A stretch of DNA of 64,000 bases, taken from Mastacembelus armatus (taxonomy: Eukaryota > Chordata > Actinopteri > Synbranchiformes > Mastacembelidae). Below the pieces are notes generated by a model that was not told where the DNA came from, did no database searches, and was given only the letters and a program-made list of their open reading frames with translations. This document shows, piece after piece, positions 22,371-35,605 of the stretch. How positions within the stretch are numbered: the first letter of the stretch is position 1; every line of letters starts with the position of its first letter. The stretch is from contig NC_046647.1 of the NCBI RefSeq assembly GCF_900324485.2, positions 7,532,464-7,596,463 on the forward strand, given 5' to 3'. Both the position numbers and the translations under genes were made by a program.

Positions 22371-23464
22371 ATGGCGGGACGACTTTTCCTCCGAGGCTTT
22401 TCAAGAGCAACACTGCATCAGCTGCGGAGCAGTGGTGCGGGCAGACCGCTGCACCGCGCCGTGACCACCGAAAGAGGTACCAGTCTGCATTTATTACCGA
22501 CCCCGTTAGTGGTTCCAGGAGCACCTTAGGTTGGCACAGTGCGGCAGGAAGGACAAGTAAACTTCGGACTTGGACAGAGGACACTGCTTTCACTTTTACT
22601 GCGCAGTGTGTTTGTCACTGAACGACACTGTACATGGCGTCTACAGCGCGGGTTTAGAGCTGCCGTTACACTATAACAGCGCTGAAGTTTGAAGCGACTT
22701 ATTGCGCACTGACAAAATGATAGTTACACCGTCGCGTCCCTGTGTGACACCCACAGTGTTTGAATCAAAGAATGAAGGTCATTTGGGTCACAAGTTGTGG
22801 AGAGGCCTTTCATAGACCCACCTCGTTTGGCAGGCGTGTGTTGGTCTCATGCCAGTGTCCTCGGAGCGGACAGTGGTGGTAGGGTGCTGTGGGTGGCGTC
22901 CACTGCCGACGTGCAGTTACGTGACAGCGCCACTGTAATGTGCGCAGCTCAGGCCTCATGGCTTTAACAGAGGTGTCTAATTTGAGAGTAGTTTTGATGA
23001 AAACTTCTGTCGTATGATTTTCAGGGATACCGACAGATGACGAACAGGCCACTGGGCTGGAGCGACGCGCCCTGCAGGCGCTCAAACAGGGGAAGGTTGG
23101 TAACTATACACAGGAACACTGTGGCTACACCTTACATATATTAATTGTTCATTTTGTTTAAATGAACAGGACCCCTACAGTATACTGAAGCCCAAGTCGT
23201 ATGCTGGTACTAAGGAAGACCCTCACATTGTGCCATGCATTGGAAACAAGAGGCTGGTGGGCTGCCTGTGTAAGTGACGCACTGAAGGGTCACTGGTGTC
23301 TGAAGGGGTGTGCATTACAAACCAGGCTAACCATGGTACAATTCCCTGCAGGTGAGGAAGACAACACTGCTATTGTGTGGTTCTGGCTTCACGAGGGAGA
23401 TGCTCAGCGCTGCCCCTCCTGTGGTTCCCACTATAAGCTGGTCCACCACGAGCTGCCCAAATGA
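22371..23464 (+). CDS. cox5b: Cytochrome c oxidase subunit 5B, 4 exons
   Basis: Exons: 22371-22476, 23025-23095, 23170-23269 and 23352-23464. They join in frame to 129 residues, the same length as human COX5B. It is a nuclear-encoded, zinc-binding peripheral subunit of complex IV on the matrix face of the inner mitochondrial membrane. The first ~35 residues are rich in arginine, serine and leucine with no acidic residues until the end, as in a mitochondrial presequence. The mature part shows [34 protein letters not shown] and the zinc-site pair CPSC after QR; the four cysteines expected to bind zinc are all present. ATTAAA at 23573-23578 is the likely poly(A) signal. HERC4 converges from the right. 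Confidence 0.97.
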
Positions 23465-24655
23465 AACTGACTAGTAACAAGTTCAGAACAAATGGGACAT
23501 CGCATAGATATTTGCCTCCAACATGGCCATATACTGCAACGTGTGTATATCATTTAACATGTACAGTTCATCATTAAAATGTAACCTGAACTGTCTGGAT
23601 AGTTTTTAATTAAGAGATCCGCATCAATCATGCTGTGAAAAGGGGCAACATGTAAATGACTGAACTTGCATTAAGCTACTTTAAGAGATACTATACTCAC
23701 TATGTCATACACTGGAACTGTGTGAATTTCAGTGATAATGTTTGCATGTCATTTAGAGCAAAACTGACTGAGCTGCAGAGGCCACCTCACCTAAAGAGTT
23801 GTATTACCTTGATGTCTTTTAGATAAAATCTGAAAAACTCACCATGTTGCAATGAATGATCAAATATGACCATCAATCAACCAGTAATCCATAGGACGGT
23901 ACTTTAAAATGACTTCAAGATCAGGAAAGTGTTTTATCCTCAGGGTTTATCCTCCCATGTATTTCAGTGGCTGCACGTGGTTTTTATTTATGGACTGCTT
24001 AAGACATAAAGCCAGGAAAATCCACCCAGGATTCAAAGCAAATTCTTCACACTGCTCTCAATCAAATGTCACAACAGAACTTAACGAAGTGTGCATGGGC
24101 GATGGACACAACATCACTAACTCCTGTAAAACACAGTGTGATTCACATGCAGCAGCTGCTACCACCGTGGAGCTTAAAATGTCACAGATCTGGCCATTTT
24201 GCAGACAGTGTTTGGATTACAGTAATTATTCATGTATTCCTAATAATTTAAGCACAACAGCCATCTCACTTTTATGTCGTAAGCTTCAGCAAGGTAGAGC
24301 TGCTGGCTGTATTTTACAAATGTTGATGATGCTGTATACATGCCCCGTACTGTATATCCCAGTAGTTTACCTGTTATATCCAAACATGAATAAAAGCATA
24401 TCTACAAGAGCAATATCAAATTTGAATCTGCTTAGGGCATCAAATCTTATGATGGCATTGAAAAAGAGATGGAAAATTAAAAGTCAACATTAAGCCTAGA
24501 CACCCAATTCTATAATTTCTAGTTTCACGTTGCCTCTTCGTCTTTCCATTTTTATAACAGATTTCAGACTGAGACGTCTGCCAAACAAAAAACATTTGGG
24601 AATGTGGTTGCCATCAACAGTCCAGACATAGGGTCCTAGCTCTTTCTCCATACTA
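23465..24655. other. Convergent 3' regions of COX5B and HERC4
   Basis: COX5B 3' UTR runs to about 23600. On the minus strand the HERC4 3' UTR probably runs from 24655 to near 23980, where TTTATT gives AATAAA in that direction. The two transcripts end about 380 bases apart. A plus-strand frame of 194 codons lies here but looks spurious. Confidence 0.55.
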
Positions 24656-27600
24656 TCAGGCAAGATTAAAGCCTTGATTGTGATCTATAGCCTGTAGAAG
24701 CTTCTCATGGAGTGTTTCTCGACTCGTGTACTTGGGCAAGTCCAGCAGGTTGAAGCAGGTGTGGGCGACAGGCAAGTAGTGCTCCCCTCCACCTGTGGGC
24801 TGGATCACCAGTTTCAGGCTCTTCATGCCCAGAATGGGTATACGGTCACTTCCTGTGAGGAACACTGGAAAGACAAGACAATTTACTTTTACAGCAGAAC
24901 ACAAACATGTAAGCCTCAACTCCTCTGGTCATAAACTGTACAGAGGGTAGCACTTACAGAGAAACTGCTTTTTCTTCTCTAAAGGAAGATCATGGAAGAC
25001 CTCCCAGAAGAGTCTGATGGTAGGATGGTCATTCCAGTACTCCCCTTTGTACTCAGTAGACTGAAAAGTGGACACAAATTTATTTGTACTACTTTAACTC
25101 ACTAATATGCCTTTGATAACATTAGTTGGTGAGAAGACTTATTTTCCTTTGTCAAAATCTGAACTAAGACCTTTTCAAGCTCCATCCAGTCATAGTTGGT
25201 GTTACCAATGACCATGGCTTGCAGTTCATTTGGCTGAAACAGCTCCAGGACTTTTCCACCGCACACCTTGTGGAAGCCTGCATAGAAGCACTCAAACAGT
25301 GGGGCCACTGATGTGTTGAAAACGTAGTCTACATAGGCATTGACAAAGTCCTGCCTAGAGGAAGAACAAAGGATTTCATATAAAAGTCAGCTGGTTTTTG
25401 TAAACACGTTGCATATAAAATGCAGTTAGAGAACAGAAATATGGAGAGGTCAAATCTGCAGCTGAGTTTATCAAAGTGAATTTAAACAATTTTCTGATGA
25501 AAAAGGCTTGGAGGTCTAAAGCAGAAAGACTTCACTAAACCTAATCTCTTAAAGAAGTAGTTTAAGATTTTGGAGAATGTTGTTTTTACACATCTGAACA
25601 GATGAAACAACCAATACACGTTCAGAGTTGTAATGTTCTTCTTATCTAATCCTCACTAGGAGAGCGAATAAATGCATTACCAAAAATGTCAAAGTATTCC
25701 TTTAAAAAGGATCTGTGATTGGTTCACAGGAAAGATACATAGTTTACCTGTTTGATTTATTGACATTGATGTCTTCGCCGTTTCGTACTAATTCCAAGAC
25801 CTCTGTGGCACCGTAGTTTTCCTCTGTGATCTGAAAAAACAGGCAGTGTATAGATTTGGCTAATATGAGTTTATGCAGCACAGACTGTTTGTTGTCTTAC
25901 TGTGAAGTTCAAGCAGAAGGTTTCCTCAAGGTCGTCTTCTGTGTAGTCGAGCAACTGCTGCAAACTCCTAATTTAAGAAGAGGCAGACACAGGCCTGTGA
26001 TTACATTGTTTTCTTATTGAACCCTAATTAAACCTTTTAATTAAACACAATGTGTGGTAATAGAACTGCAACATTAAAAGATTCAGCAAAGATGGTACTG
26101 GGGTAAACTGACATTCATGAACATGTTAAATGGAAACCTCTGGTGACTGTTCCTTGATCTGACCTTCCCACATCTGGCATTAGCTCTTTCAGGTCCTCTA
26201 GTGTTGGCTTCTTCTTCAGAAGCTTTTTGTATAGTGCCAGTGGGAAGTTCAGCTCCACGATAGTGAGATTGTAGATAGCCAGACCACAGATGACCCCGAT
26301 GAGGTTGAACAAATCAATGTCCTCAAATGTCTGCAAGAGACGGTCATTGGTTTAATGCAGACTTTACAAACGCTACTGCAAACAGGAGCACTTGACCATA
26401 AGTAACTAGTGACAGCTACTAGCATGAGCATACAAATTATAGTGCAAGTACTTTGTTTGAAAACCAGATGAGCCTGGACTCCTCATAGTAGCGAAACATC
26501 CCATATTTGGGATCCAGCAGCTCCTTCATGATCAGGAGGAAGAACTCCTTTCTCACGCCTCCAGCATCCACAGCTTCCTCTCCCACAAAGATCACCTGTG
26601 CAAACATGAGCACAACAGCACCTTTAACATCTCAATCTGAACGGCAACACAGATTTGATCATTTGCTGTGTGTATTATAGCAGCATAAAAATATTAAAAT
26701 ATTAATAATATTATTAATAATAATATAAGTATAACAGCTTTTACCTTAAGTGGTTTCTTGTAGTCAACATTCTTGGACTTCCTGAGGACTTCCATGGTGT
26801 CTCCAACAATATTTTCTCTCCGAACAATGAGGATGAGGCATGGGTTGACAGATTCCACTGCTGGGAGGAACATGGAGCTGAAGTTTTGCATCTGTGCCTG
26901 ATCCACTGCCATCTATCAGTGCGATGAGGGAATGGTGAAGGGTGACAGATTGTATGTTTTACAGATACAACAACAGATCTACCTGCTCTACACTCAGCTT
27001 CTTTACATGGAGTAAAACCCATCTAGCGAGGAAAACAGCAACAAACGGAGAAAGACCTACATTACAGTATTTTACCTGCATCTGTATGACAGCATCAGTT
27101 TGAAGCAGTGTAGTCTTTGCTTGGGCATCAAATACAAAGGGATACCTGCACAGAGTCACCACACCATCATGGCCCTGAGGACACAGAGGCATAAACAAAC
27201 AGTTCATAGCGCTGCTTAGAAACAGACAAGTGTACTTAACTGAATTGTGGAAATGACGTCCACAGTAAACTCACCAGTGGGTACATCTGTCTTTGAATCC
27301 ATGTGACGTAGTCATTCCTGATGTCGATCAGCTCATCCAACTCATGAATGTAGAATTTATCATACTGAATGATCTGTCCTGCTCTCTCATTCACCTGAAG
27401 TGGCAAAAAAACAGATGTTACATCAGAGGATCTTCAACAGTGAGTGACGTGCAGTATCATTTTTCCTGTGTCTCACCTTGTGCAGGATCTCCAGGAGTCG
27501 GAGGGACGTGTCCAGGAAACAGGTGAAAATTCTCTGCTCTACTGAAGGAATGCCCACCTTGTGCATCTGAAGCAAATACACCACCACTTCCTTGTACAAC

Positions 27601-30600
27601 TCAACCAGCCGCTGGAAGGCTGGGGGCTCAAGCGTAGCCCACCAGTTTCCTGATGCAAATACAAGACCAAATACAGTGTGAAACCCATCTAACACAAACA
27701 TTATTACTGTGGAAAGATAAATAACTATTTTTCATCCTACCTAGCACCTTCAGGGGTGCCTCTTTCAGACTGACGACTGATTTGGCAAATGGGATAGAGA
27801 TGGTCACAAAGTTATTTCGCTCAATGAAGAGAGGGCATTCTGGAAGAGTGAGGTAGAGTCTCAGAGCTTCAATGTCTGGGGGAGAGCTGCTCAGTCTGGG
27901 AATGAGGTTTTTTTCCAGGCTGGCAGCAATCTGAGGACAACAGAGGTATATTGGTCTGTTATGATTAATTGTATAATCTACCAGGGCTGGTTTCATAAAG
28001 AAGTTGCTGGGGCAACGAGCAACAATGACACACTGGTAACAGAGGCCGTAGCTGCACTCGAGACAGAGCTGACAGTGATAATGTGTGATTGAGGACAGAC
28101 AACTCGTTACGTGAGAGACATACAAATATAAACCATACAAAACAATATCAGTCTTTGGAATTGTTGCAATACACTAGTGGGAAAACAATAATGTAATACA
28201 CAGATAAAGGAACCAACATCAGGGTTTCTCTGCAACCACTGACCTGCCGAGTGACCTCAGGGTGATCTTGTTGGACCACTCTGTGAAAAAGGACGCGAGC
28301 CATGTTCATATCCACTCCTGAACATTTACTGCTGGTACTGTAGTGATCTGGGTGACTGTAAAAGAAACACAGTTAATATGAGAGCATAGAGGTCACACTG
28401 CACACATTCAAGCCTCCAATTCAAACAACCCTCCTTAAAGAATGTTACAAATGCATAACAGGGTCAAAACCAACAGCCCCAAACCACAGAGCTGAATCAA
28501 TGTTCCTCTGACAATCTCAAAAGCTAAACATTTACAAAGACTGGATGTATGACAGGGCTGGATAGCATTAGTGTACTAATCCCATGTTGCTAAAACCATC
28601 TTAAAAGAATAAAACTGATGAAGAGAAGTTGAAACAGATTTTGACATATGTAAGTAAGCGGTCAGCAAATACAAACAGTTAAATTGACTCTAGATCAAAC
28701 TAGACTTCAACTAAATTGTGACTACCTCATTGACAGAAAAGATCCATTGAGGCAGCTTGCTGAGGAGAACACGAGGTCAATCTCACTGAGGGAATCATAA
28801 AAGGCAAGCAATTAGTATTTTACTTCCCACAAATAAAGCAGCATTAAAAAATACACAGAATCATGACAACTTCTTTAACCATAAAATCATATCCATAATG
28901 AACTAAAACTAGCAACGGCCAATAACATGTGGCCAGCCAAAGTTCTTGTGAGGAGAACTTTACTTGTAGATTTCTGGCAAGAGCCTTCCCGGTGAGTGGT
29001 TCAACCACTTTTGTATGATATCCTCATTCAAGGTGCAAATCTTTTTGTGGTGGTCTTGCGTCCTTGCATCATCAATGTTCTTGAGGTCCTACAGAAAAAA
29101 GGGACCAGGATTAAAAACAAAGAGAGTCCAGCATTATTCTGCCTTGTTAATTTGAAAATGAGGTCTGAAAAATAAGTAAACGTCTCTAAGAAAACTCAAT
29201 AACTGAGTCAAAATGTTATAACTCATTTATTTCTTACACTGGCAGTGCAATAGTGAGCAAAGCTCTGATCTCCTCCAGCATAAATCTTCTTGACGTAACA
29301 GTCCTCCTCTGAGTCTATAATGTAATGACAGCAAGGGAAAATATGTGTAGATAAATCACTGAGTTTGGATGTTTTTTTCTCCCCATTAGTGCTGAAAAAT
29401 CCCTTGATGTGGTTTTATATGCAGTTTCTCACCTGTATCTGATGGAGCGTTACCAGGGGATACCCAGGGGCCTTTGACGAGGGCGGGACTTTTTCTGTTG
29501 CATGTGGAGCGTGTACCGAGCTGCCCATTACCACCGAGACCAAATGAGTCCATCTTTCCAGAGGAGGGTGTGAAAGCCAGCGTGTGCTGCCTTATAATGG
29601 CACAGTGAGTTGAAAAACAATATATTTATTATAGCCATTTCACTGATTATTCCTTATTCCAGTATATAGACTGGTGTCAATACCTACATATGTTTGAGAT
29701 AAAAGTATAAAAATGCACACTATAAACATTACCTTCCACATACAATCTGCGTAACTACATTTCCCATGAGCTCAAACACTTTCCTAGGGTTGATTTCATG
29801 GTTTGTAGAATTATGTCCAAGTTGCCCGTATCCTCCTGCTCCAAATGTAAACACACCTCCTTCCTGTAAAAACATCAACACCAGTTATTTCTTACCAAGG
29901 ACAGGAGTCCTGCAAGGCCACACCAGAGGAAACCAGACTGGGATGGCAGGACGTGATCAAGATGAAATCATGCTAGTGATTTCTAGGCAGTTATTCTGAA
30001 TGAGGAACAGTCATGCTGTCTTTGACCAAGTGTCAGTGTCACAGTGAAGATCCTCTTCAACAAGAGCCCACTACTGCAACAGAAACCCAGTGCTCTGGGT
30101 ACTTGGATATAGGAATAGGGAATAGGAAACTTACATACACCAGCCAGATATTTTAAAATACACCAACTTCTTAACAAGACACACAGAATGTTTGATTGGT
30201 AAAGGATTAGGACTAATTAGCTCTCAATAGCCAAACTGTAACGGTGTTTAATGAAGGAAATGAAATAATATTTTGGGTTTTCTACCATTTGAGTCTTGCT
30301 TTTTAAAATGATAGACATGGCAGTCATTCCTATGAATTATTACAGCATTACTAAGCAGCTAATTGCTGAGACATTGGGTCATTTGTAAGAGATTAAGGTG
30401 GATGTCAGGATGACCTAAATAGTTATCTAAAACTATTAAGCAGACTAAGATTACACTCATTAGAGCCTGAAGAACAGAAAAGCGCAGCTATCCAAATACA
30501 TGAAGGGCTTTTTTTGGTTCAGCATCATCATACTGCACTTGGCATGAATCGACCATACAAAGTTTCACACTACAACTTATGAGAGATTCACCTTCATCTG

Positions 30601-31930
30601 TTTACCACAGCTAATCACACACCACTCAGATTCAAAGTAACCATATAGTCAAATCAAGGTCTTCAACACATGACACTGCAGATGTATCAAATAACAGGAC
30701 GAGCATGCAACTTAACTTGGTCAGTGCTGCCGTGTGATCTTCTCCACAAGAGATGTGAATCACCCTCTGCGATCTAAGGGACTTCAGCAGGGATGGGAAA
30801 TACCGATCTGAAAAATGCCTTCTGACAATTAGTCTGAGTTTAAGGCTCCACTGGCTCACAAGTAGTTTAGGATTTCGACCACCCACCGTTGGTGTCATTC
30901 AGACCCAGCTGACCGAACTTATTGCGCCCCCAACCAAACACAGCTCCTGAGAGAGTGAGGGCAAAGCTGTGAGCACCACCTGCTGATATCTGAGCAAAAG
31001 GAATGCCCTGAAGAGACTGAATGATCTGGGGGGTGGAAATGCTCTGCCCATTTATTCCTAGCCCGAGCTGTCCATATCGATTCTGACCCCAAGAAAAGAC
31101 TTGGCCCCCTGTGCAAAGAAACAAATAAAACATTGAATATCTTAATATGGAGAAATGTAAATGAATAAATATCCATTATTTAGTACAAAGTATTCTCACC
31201 TCTTGAAAGTGCATGGGAGTGCCAGTACCCACAGGCTACCTGAGTGATTTGTACATCTGACAAACTCTTTATGTTTCTGGCATTTACAGGGAGAAATAAA
31301 TCAGCATGTTTTGTGCTTTTGAAAGAAACTGACATGTTTAAATGACAAGTAGATAAACCTAAGCATTTACCTGCCATGTCATTTGTGTTCAAATAGAAAA
31401 GCATAAACAAATAATGTGCTATGCTTCATGCATACTGGTACTAGCTGCTGTGTTTACCTAGGCACACGGACACATTCTTCAAAGTTATTTAGGCCCAGCT
31501 GTCCATCTGAGCCCAGACCCCACGAAAAAACCTGTCCTTTGTCGTTCAGGGCGAGGGTGTGGGACTCCCCACACGACACTGCCTCTATGATCTGTGCATC
31601 CAGGGCCACAACCTGTTCTAATAGAAGACAAAGACAAAGGTTTGTGTGAAATCATTTTACCAAGTGTTGTTATCATGCAACATTTCCAAAAATAATTCCC
31701 TAACCTGGTTTCTTTCTGGACTTGTCATGTCCCAGTTGTCCTAGGTCATTGCAGCCACAGGTGTACACTGTCCCATCCTCCAGCAGGAAGGCTGTGTTTC
31801 TGCGGCCACACCCCACATCACGCACTTGCTTCCCATGGAAGAATTCACATTTTCGTGGCTCAACCACAATCTCCTCATCAATCCCACCCAAGCCGAGCTG
31901 TCCGTAGGAAGCATTTCCCCAGCACAGCAT
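24656..31930 (-). CDS. herc4: HERC4, HECT and RCC1-like domain E3 ubiquitin ligase, 23 coding exons
   Basis: Coding exons in order: 31705-31930, 31458-31617, 31200-31276, 30887-31108, ~30716-30807, 29733-29863, 29433-29590, 29238-29314, 28964-29088, 28726-28785, 28244-28355, 27741-27930, 27477-27649, 27275-27394, 27076-27174, 26745-26912, 26452-26595, 26164-26330, 25901-25967, 25748-25830, 25171-25354, 24958-25060, 24656-24864. They give 1048 residues (human 1057). Residues ~1-370 form the RCC1-like repeats ([41 protein letters not shown]). The C-terminal ~350 are the HECT domain, with catalytic cysteine at about residue 1016 in [20 protein letters not shown]4 rather than HERC3 is chosen from [12 protein letters not shown] and SRKKP at the start. 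One flaw: after ACCAA(G) of the fifth coding exon the next bases are TTAAGT, not GTAAGT; see findings. All other junctions fit GT-AG and frame. Confidence 0.96.
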
Positions 31931-33080
31931 TGTGGCTCTCCCCTGTGCCTGTACACGCCAACCGGATCTGTGAGAAAACGGTAGAAACACCTCGGCTAAC
32001 ACAACCTTCCCAGACCCATTCAGATCCCCATAGTTGAACTTGCAGGATCCACTTCAGCTAAGATCACCTAGCAAGGAGCCAGATACCGTGAAGCAATGAT
32101 AATGACTGTCCTCAGGATTCATATACAGTTATATAATCCCATGTATTGATGTTACAGTACTACAGTGAACTCGTAGCTGGTAACGTGTAAAGAGATTAGC
32201 CAAGTAAGCTACAGTACAAATAACGGCGACACATGAGTGAAGTGAGCTGCAACCGACAAACACCACTTCCAATTTGGGAACCGTCATTTCAAAATAAAAC
32301 AAGTCAAACGTGTATAAAACCCTTTAATGGTTGTATTTAACCATATTTATCGACACTTTAAAAGCTCAAATTTATGAACGCTCTCATTAAAACAGACAGT
32401 AACAGCAGTGTTTTTTCTAATATTTAAATGACTTTTATCTATTTTGAAAGCGGAAGTGTTATTTCGCAGAGAGAGAGAGAGAGAGAGAGAGACAGCTCGT
32501 ACAGAACTTGACGATTTCTTTACCATGATCACAAACCAAAAGGCTCAGTCATGACTGCTGCAACTTGACCAACTTAATCTGACATTATTTGGCGTTTACA
32601 GCATTACACTGAGTATCCACGTACACGGTTTAGGCAAACGAGTTGGAGCAAAAGCTCTACACACGTGGCTTTTGATACCGTTACAACATAGCTTTTTTCC
32701 CCCCAACAGTGCTGTAATGTTAGCAAGCTAATATCAGCCAGAACATAATTTAGTCAGTGGTTAAATTGGTAAAATGACGTAACGCAACTCAAATAAATGT
32801 TATTCCTGTGGCAAAGTTTCCAGGCGCTTTAAAGGACCTGACGTTAACGGTAGAGCCCAATAGCAGATCTTATCAAACGCTGTTCTCCAGTGTTTTGCTC
32901 GCTAACTGCTCAGGCTGATAAAACCGAACAAACCAGCATATTTTCCGCAAACAATGTCAGAAACCAACAAACACCTAGTAGTGAGAAATCTTACCCAATC
33001 CTCCACTCCGGTGCTCTGTCAACAACCGCTGCACGGAGCTGCCGCACAGACCGTTAACGTAGTGTCACTGCACTCTGCGC
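31931..33080 (-). other. HERC4 5' leader, first intron and promoter
   Basis: The first coding exon has an acceptor (CTCACAG in the minus sense) at about 31968, so a short 5' UTR precedes the ATG. A GTAAGA donor at 32991-32994 marks the end of a probable non-coding first exon that starts near 33060-33080, next to a CTTCCGG ETS-type site. The intron contains a GA microsatellite at 32468-32492. Confidence 0.55.
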
Positions 33081-34979
33081 TTCCGGGTTTGCTTTTAGAA
33101 ATAAAAGCCCCTCTGGGTTAGCCTGGAGACATGCGACAGTACAACAGGCTACGAAGCAGGGATTCTATACACTCCAGGTTCAATACACAGAAAAAGTTTT
33201 GTCAGGTGTTGTTATGAGTGCCTTATTTATAAATGTAGTGCGCTTATAGTGTGGCTAAAAATAAAACCGATTACCTTTATTTAGAAGGCAAACTCATTAA
33301 ACCGGAAGTGTCGCTGATTGCCCGCAGACTTGACTCCGTGTTGGGGAAGAAATGTCGCGAAGCATCCAAAATGTTCCAGCCGGGGCCCATGCCTCTCTGC
33401 AGTTAGATATGTGCTGAATACATAGTGTACTCACAAAGACACACTGTGCAAACTGTAGGTAGCAAAAGGAGACTATGCTATTTAACTTGGTAAAGTTCTT
33501 ACTGTTTCATATTCATAATGACCAACTTAAATATGAAACATCAATACCCACCCACCTAAAATAAAACACAACAAAAAACTATGACACGTGAAGCACAAAA
33601 TGCAGCATAGTATGTGAGTAAAAAATAAAATAAAATTTAAAAAACAAACACAGTTTTAAATTAATTACATAGGCCCACAAATTCTAATAGCTTATGAAAC
33701 GAGAATAATATTATTCAAAAATATTCCATATACTCCAAATATTTACCTATATGACGTATGTATAATTATGCAATCATGAGTGTACTGGAAGTATCTGGAA
33801 CTTAGGCTATCTACTGACCCTTGTTTTCCTTTTTCTGCCAGCATTACTCACATCGATTGCACAGCAAATAAAGAAGGTGATGTGGTTTTTGAAACTTCTG
33901 GCTCCCTCTGGTGGATTTAATTAACACATTAACTCACTCACTCACTCCCATTATGACAAAATAATAAATAAATAGCACAGGACAGGACAGGGAAACGTCT
34001 TTTCCCCCACTGGTGGGTGTGTTGTCAAAACTAACTAAAAATGTAGATTCTCACAGCCATGACAGAAAATCAGTAGGCACTTGAGTCATGGAAAAGGGGA
34101 TTTACGTGTTATTGTTGGGTTTTTAGTTTTTGTTTTTGTAAAGTGCCTTGAGATGATTTGTATTGTGATTTGGCGCTATACAAATAAAATTGAATTGAAT
34201 TGAATTGTTATTTAAGTAGTAATATAATAACTCTGAAACGTTTATCCCACTGATTCTTGAATTAATATACAGCAGAGTATTATTAGTAAAATTTAATATT
34301 TGTTATGTTGAAAATATGATTTTGGAGAATTCTCAAAAAACATATTATTGGACTGTTTATGTCACGTCATTTCCACATTAAGAGTAATTTCATGTAGTAA
34401 TAGCTGAAGTTAGAGCTATATTACAAAGCCTTTTATACTGCTTGGTTGCTTATTTTTCATCTGCTTTATTAGCTAAATATGACAAATGCTGTCAGATAAA
34501 TAAAGGTGAGCAGAAATGTGGTATTTTTAGAAACGCTAATGTTCAGTATGTCATAACTCAGATACATAAATATAGGTGGTGGTTTGTTTTGTTTTATTTT
34601 CTGACTCTCAGTGACGCTTTGAAATGTGAACCCATGAATCATCAGCAGACTAATAACTTTTCTCTTGTATTGACAATTGCAGTTGACAAGTGTGATACAG
34701 TGTTAACAGGAAACTGTGTCAAGATGGAAAGCGGACGATAGCCCTGATTCCACAACAGCAGCCGATTTTACGCAGACATTTACGTAACAGCACTTTTATC
34801 CTGGAAACATCTTTCATGTGCTGAGGTCTTTCTTGAAAATGCAGTGTGTCCTGTAGTGCAAGTTCTTCTTGGGAGGGACTTATGCACTGTCGTGTGATGT
34901 CTCAAAGCAGGAGGAAATAATTTGGTTCACTCTGAGCCACAAATAGCACACAATCAGGACTAAGCAAGCCGAAGTAAAC
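33081..34979. other. Intergenic stretch between HERC4 and the small-peptide gene
   Basis: AT-rich DNA with no supported gene. A CpG-containing patch with ACCGGAAGTG near 33301 could be a second promoter diverging from HERC4, but the ATG at 33351 opens only about 20 codons. A LINE-like tail at 34139-34208 is listed separately. Confidence 0.45.
34139..34208 (+). mobile_element. 3' tail of a fish LINE or LINE-tailed SINE
   Basis: GTAAAGTGCCTTGAGATGA, then TGTGATTTGGCGCTATACAA and a terminal ATTGA(ATTGA)n repeat. This arrangement is a familiar 3' end of a teleost non-LTR retrotransposon with its short tandem tail. Only the tail is recognisable; the upstream limit and exact family are unclear. 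Confidence 0.6.
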
Positions 34980-35605
34980 ATGTTGCACTTGCTGGGGGTA
35001 GGTTAAAACATCTTTCTACATTATTTTCTTGTCAATTAACCAAGGTTTCTGTCTAGTAAAGACTCTGGACTATGTATTGTTGATGGGTGTGTTTTTTCAT
35101 TTGCTCAGACTGTTGCTGGCCTTCTCTTCATCATAATATGCTTTTCAAAGGGACTCAAAAAGGTGGGTGAACCTTTTCTTTTAGGTGTGTAATGGAAGGT
35201 TTTCCATTATAATATTTATCTGAATGAAATCAACACAGAATTTCACTTTAAATAGACAAGGACAAAAAAAAACCAAACAAACAAACAAACTGCATCTGCT
35301 AGAGGAAGTGACCAGCATGAAGAGTTATAGGACACTTTGTGACATGATTATTATTTTTCACAGAAAAATAAATCACAGCTTGAACCCTCTGTCAACAACA
35401 AGATGGTGAGTAATTATCTAAAGTTAATGTTGTCATTATTTATTGTAATGAAAACTAACATTTTTCATATTCATCTCTGTAACAGAAGGATCTGAGTGAG
35501 AAGGATGTGCATTTACTGGCCAAGATTCTGTCAGCTGGATTGGTGGATGCAGATCCAAACTATTTACATCATCTCAAAGGCTTCAGAGACTTGCACGGCA
35601 GATGA
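34980..35605 (+). CDS. Small gene for a 77-residue probable secreted or single-pass peptide, 4 exons
   Basis: Four short exons, each a multiple of three, join in phase 0: 34980-34997, 35109-35162, 35364-35405 and 35486-35605. The splice sites are good: donors GTAGGT, GTGGGT and GTGAGT; acceptors TTTGCTCAG, TTTTTCACAG and TCTGTAACAG, all after pyrimidine-rich tracts. The product starts MLHLLG and has a hydrophobic core (GLLFIIICF) within the first 20 residues, read as a signal peptide or signal anchor. A KKK site follows, then a hydrophilic part with no cysteine beyond the core, and the end is LKGFRDLHGR. The terminal Gly-Arg could allow C-terminal amidation after carboxypeptidase trimming, as in neuropeptides. 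AATAAA lies at 35776-35781. I do not recognise the family. The risk is that four short exons arose by chance or belong to a larger transcript; an annotated small membrane protein is another possibility. Confidence 0.55.

Noticed and set aside
23909-24493. 194-codon open frame on the plus strand between COX5B and HERC4
   Set aside because: It lies antisense to the probable HERC4 3' UTR, has no recognisable domain, shows AT-rich low-quality composition and has no splice or promoter context. Length alone is not enough.
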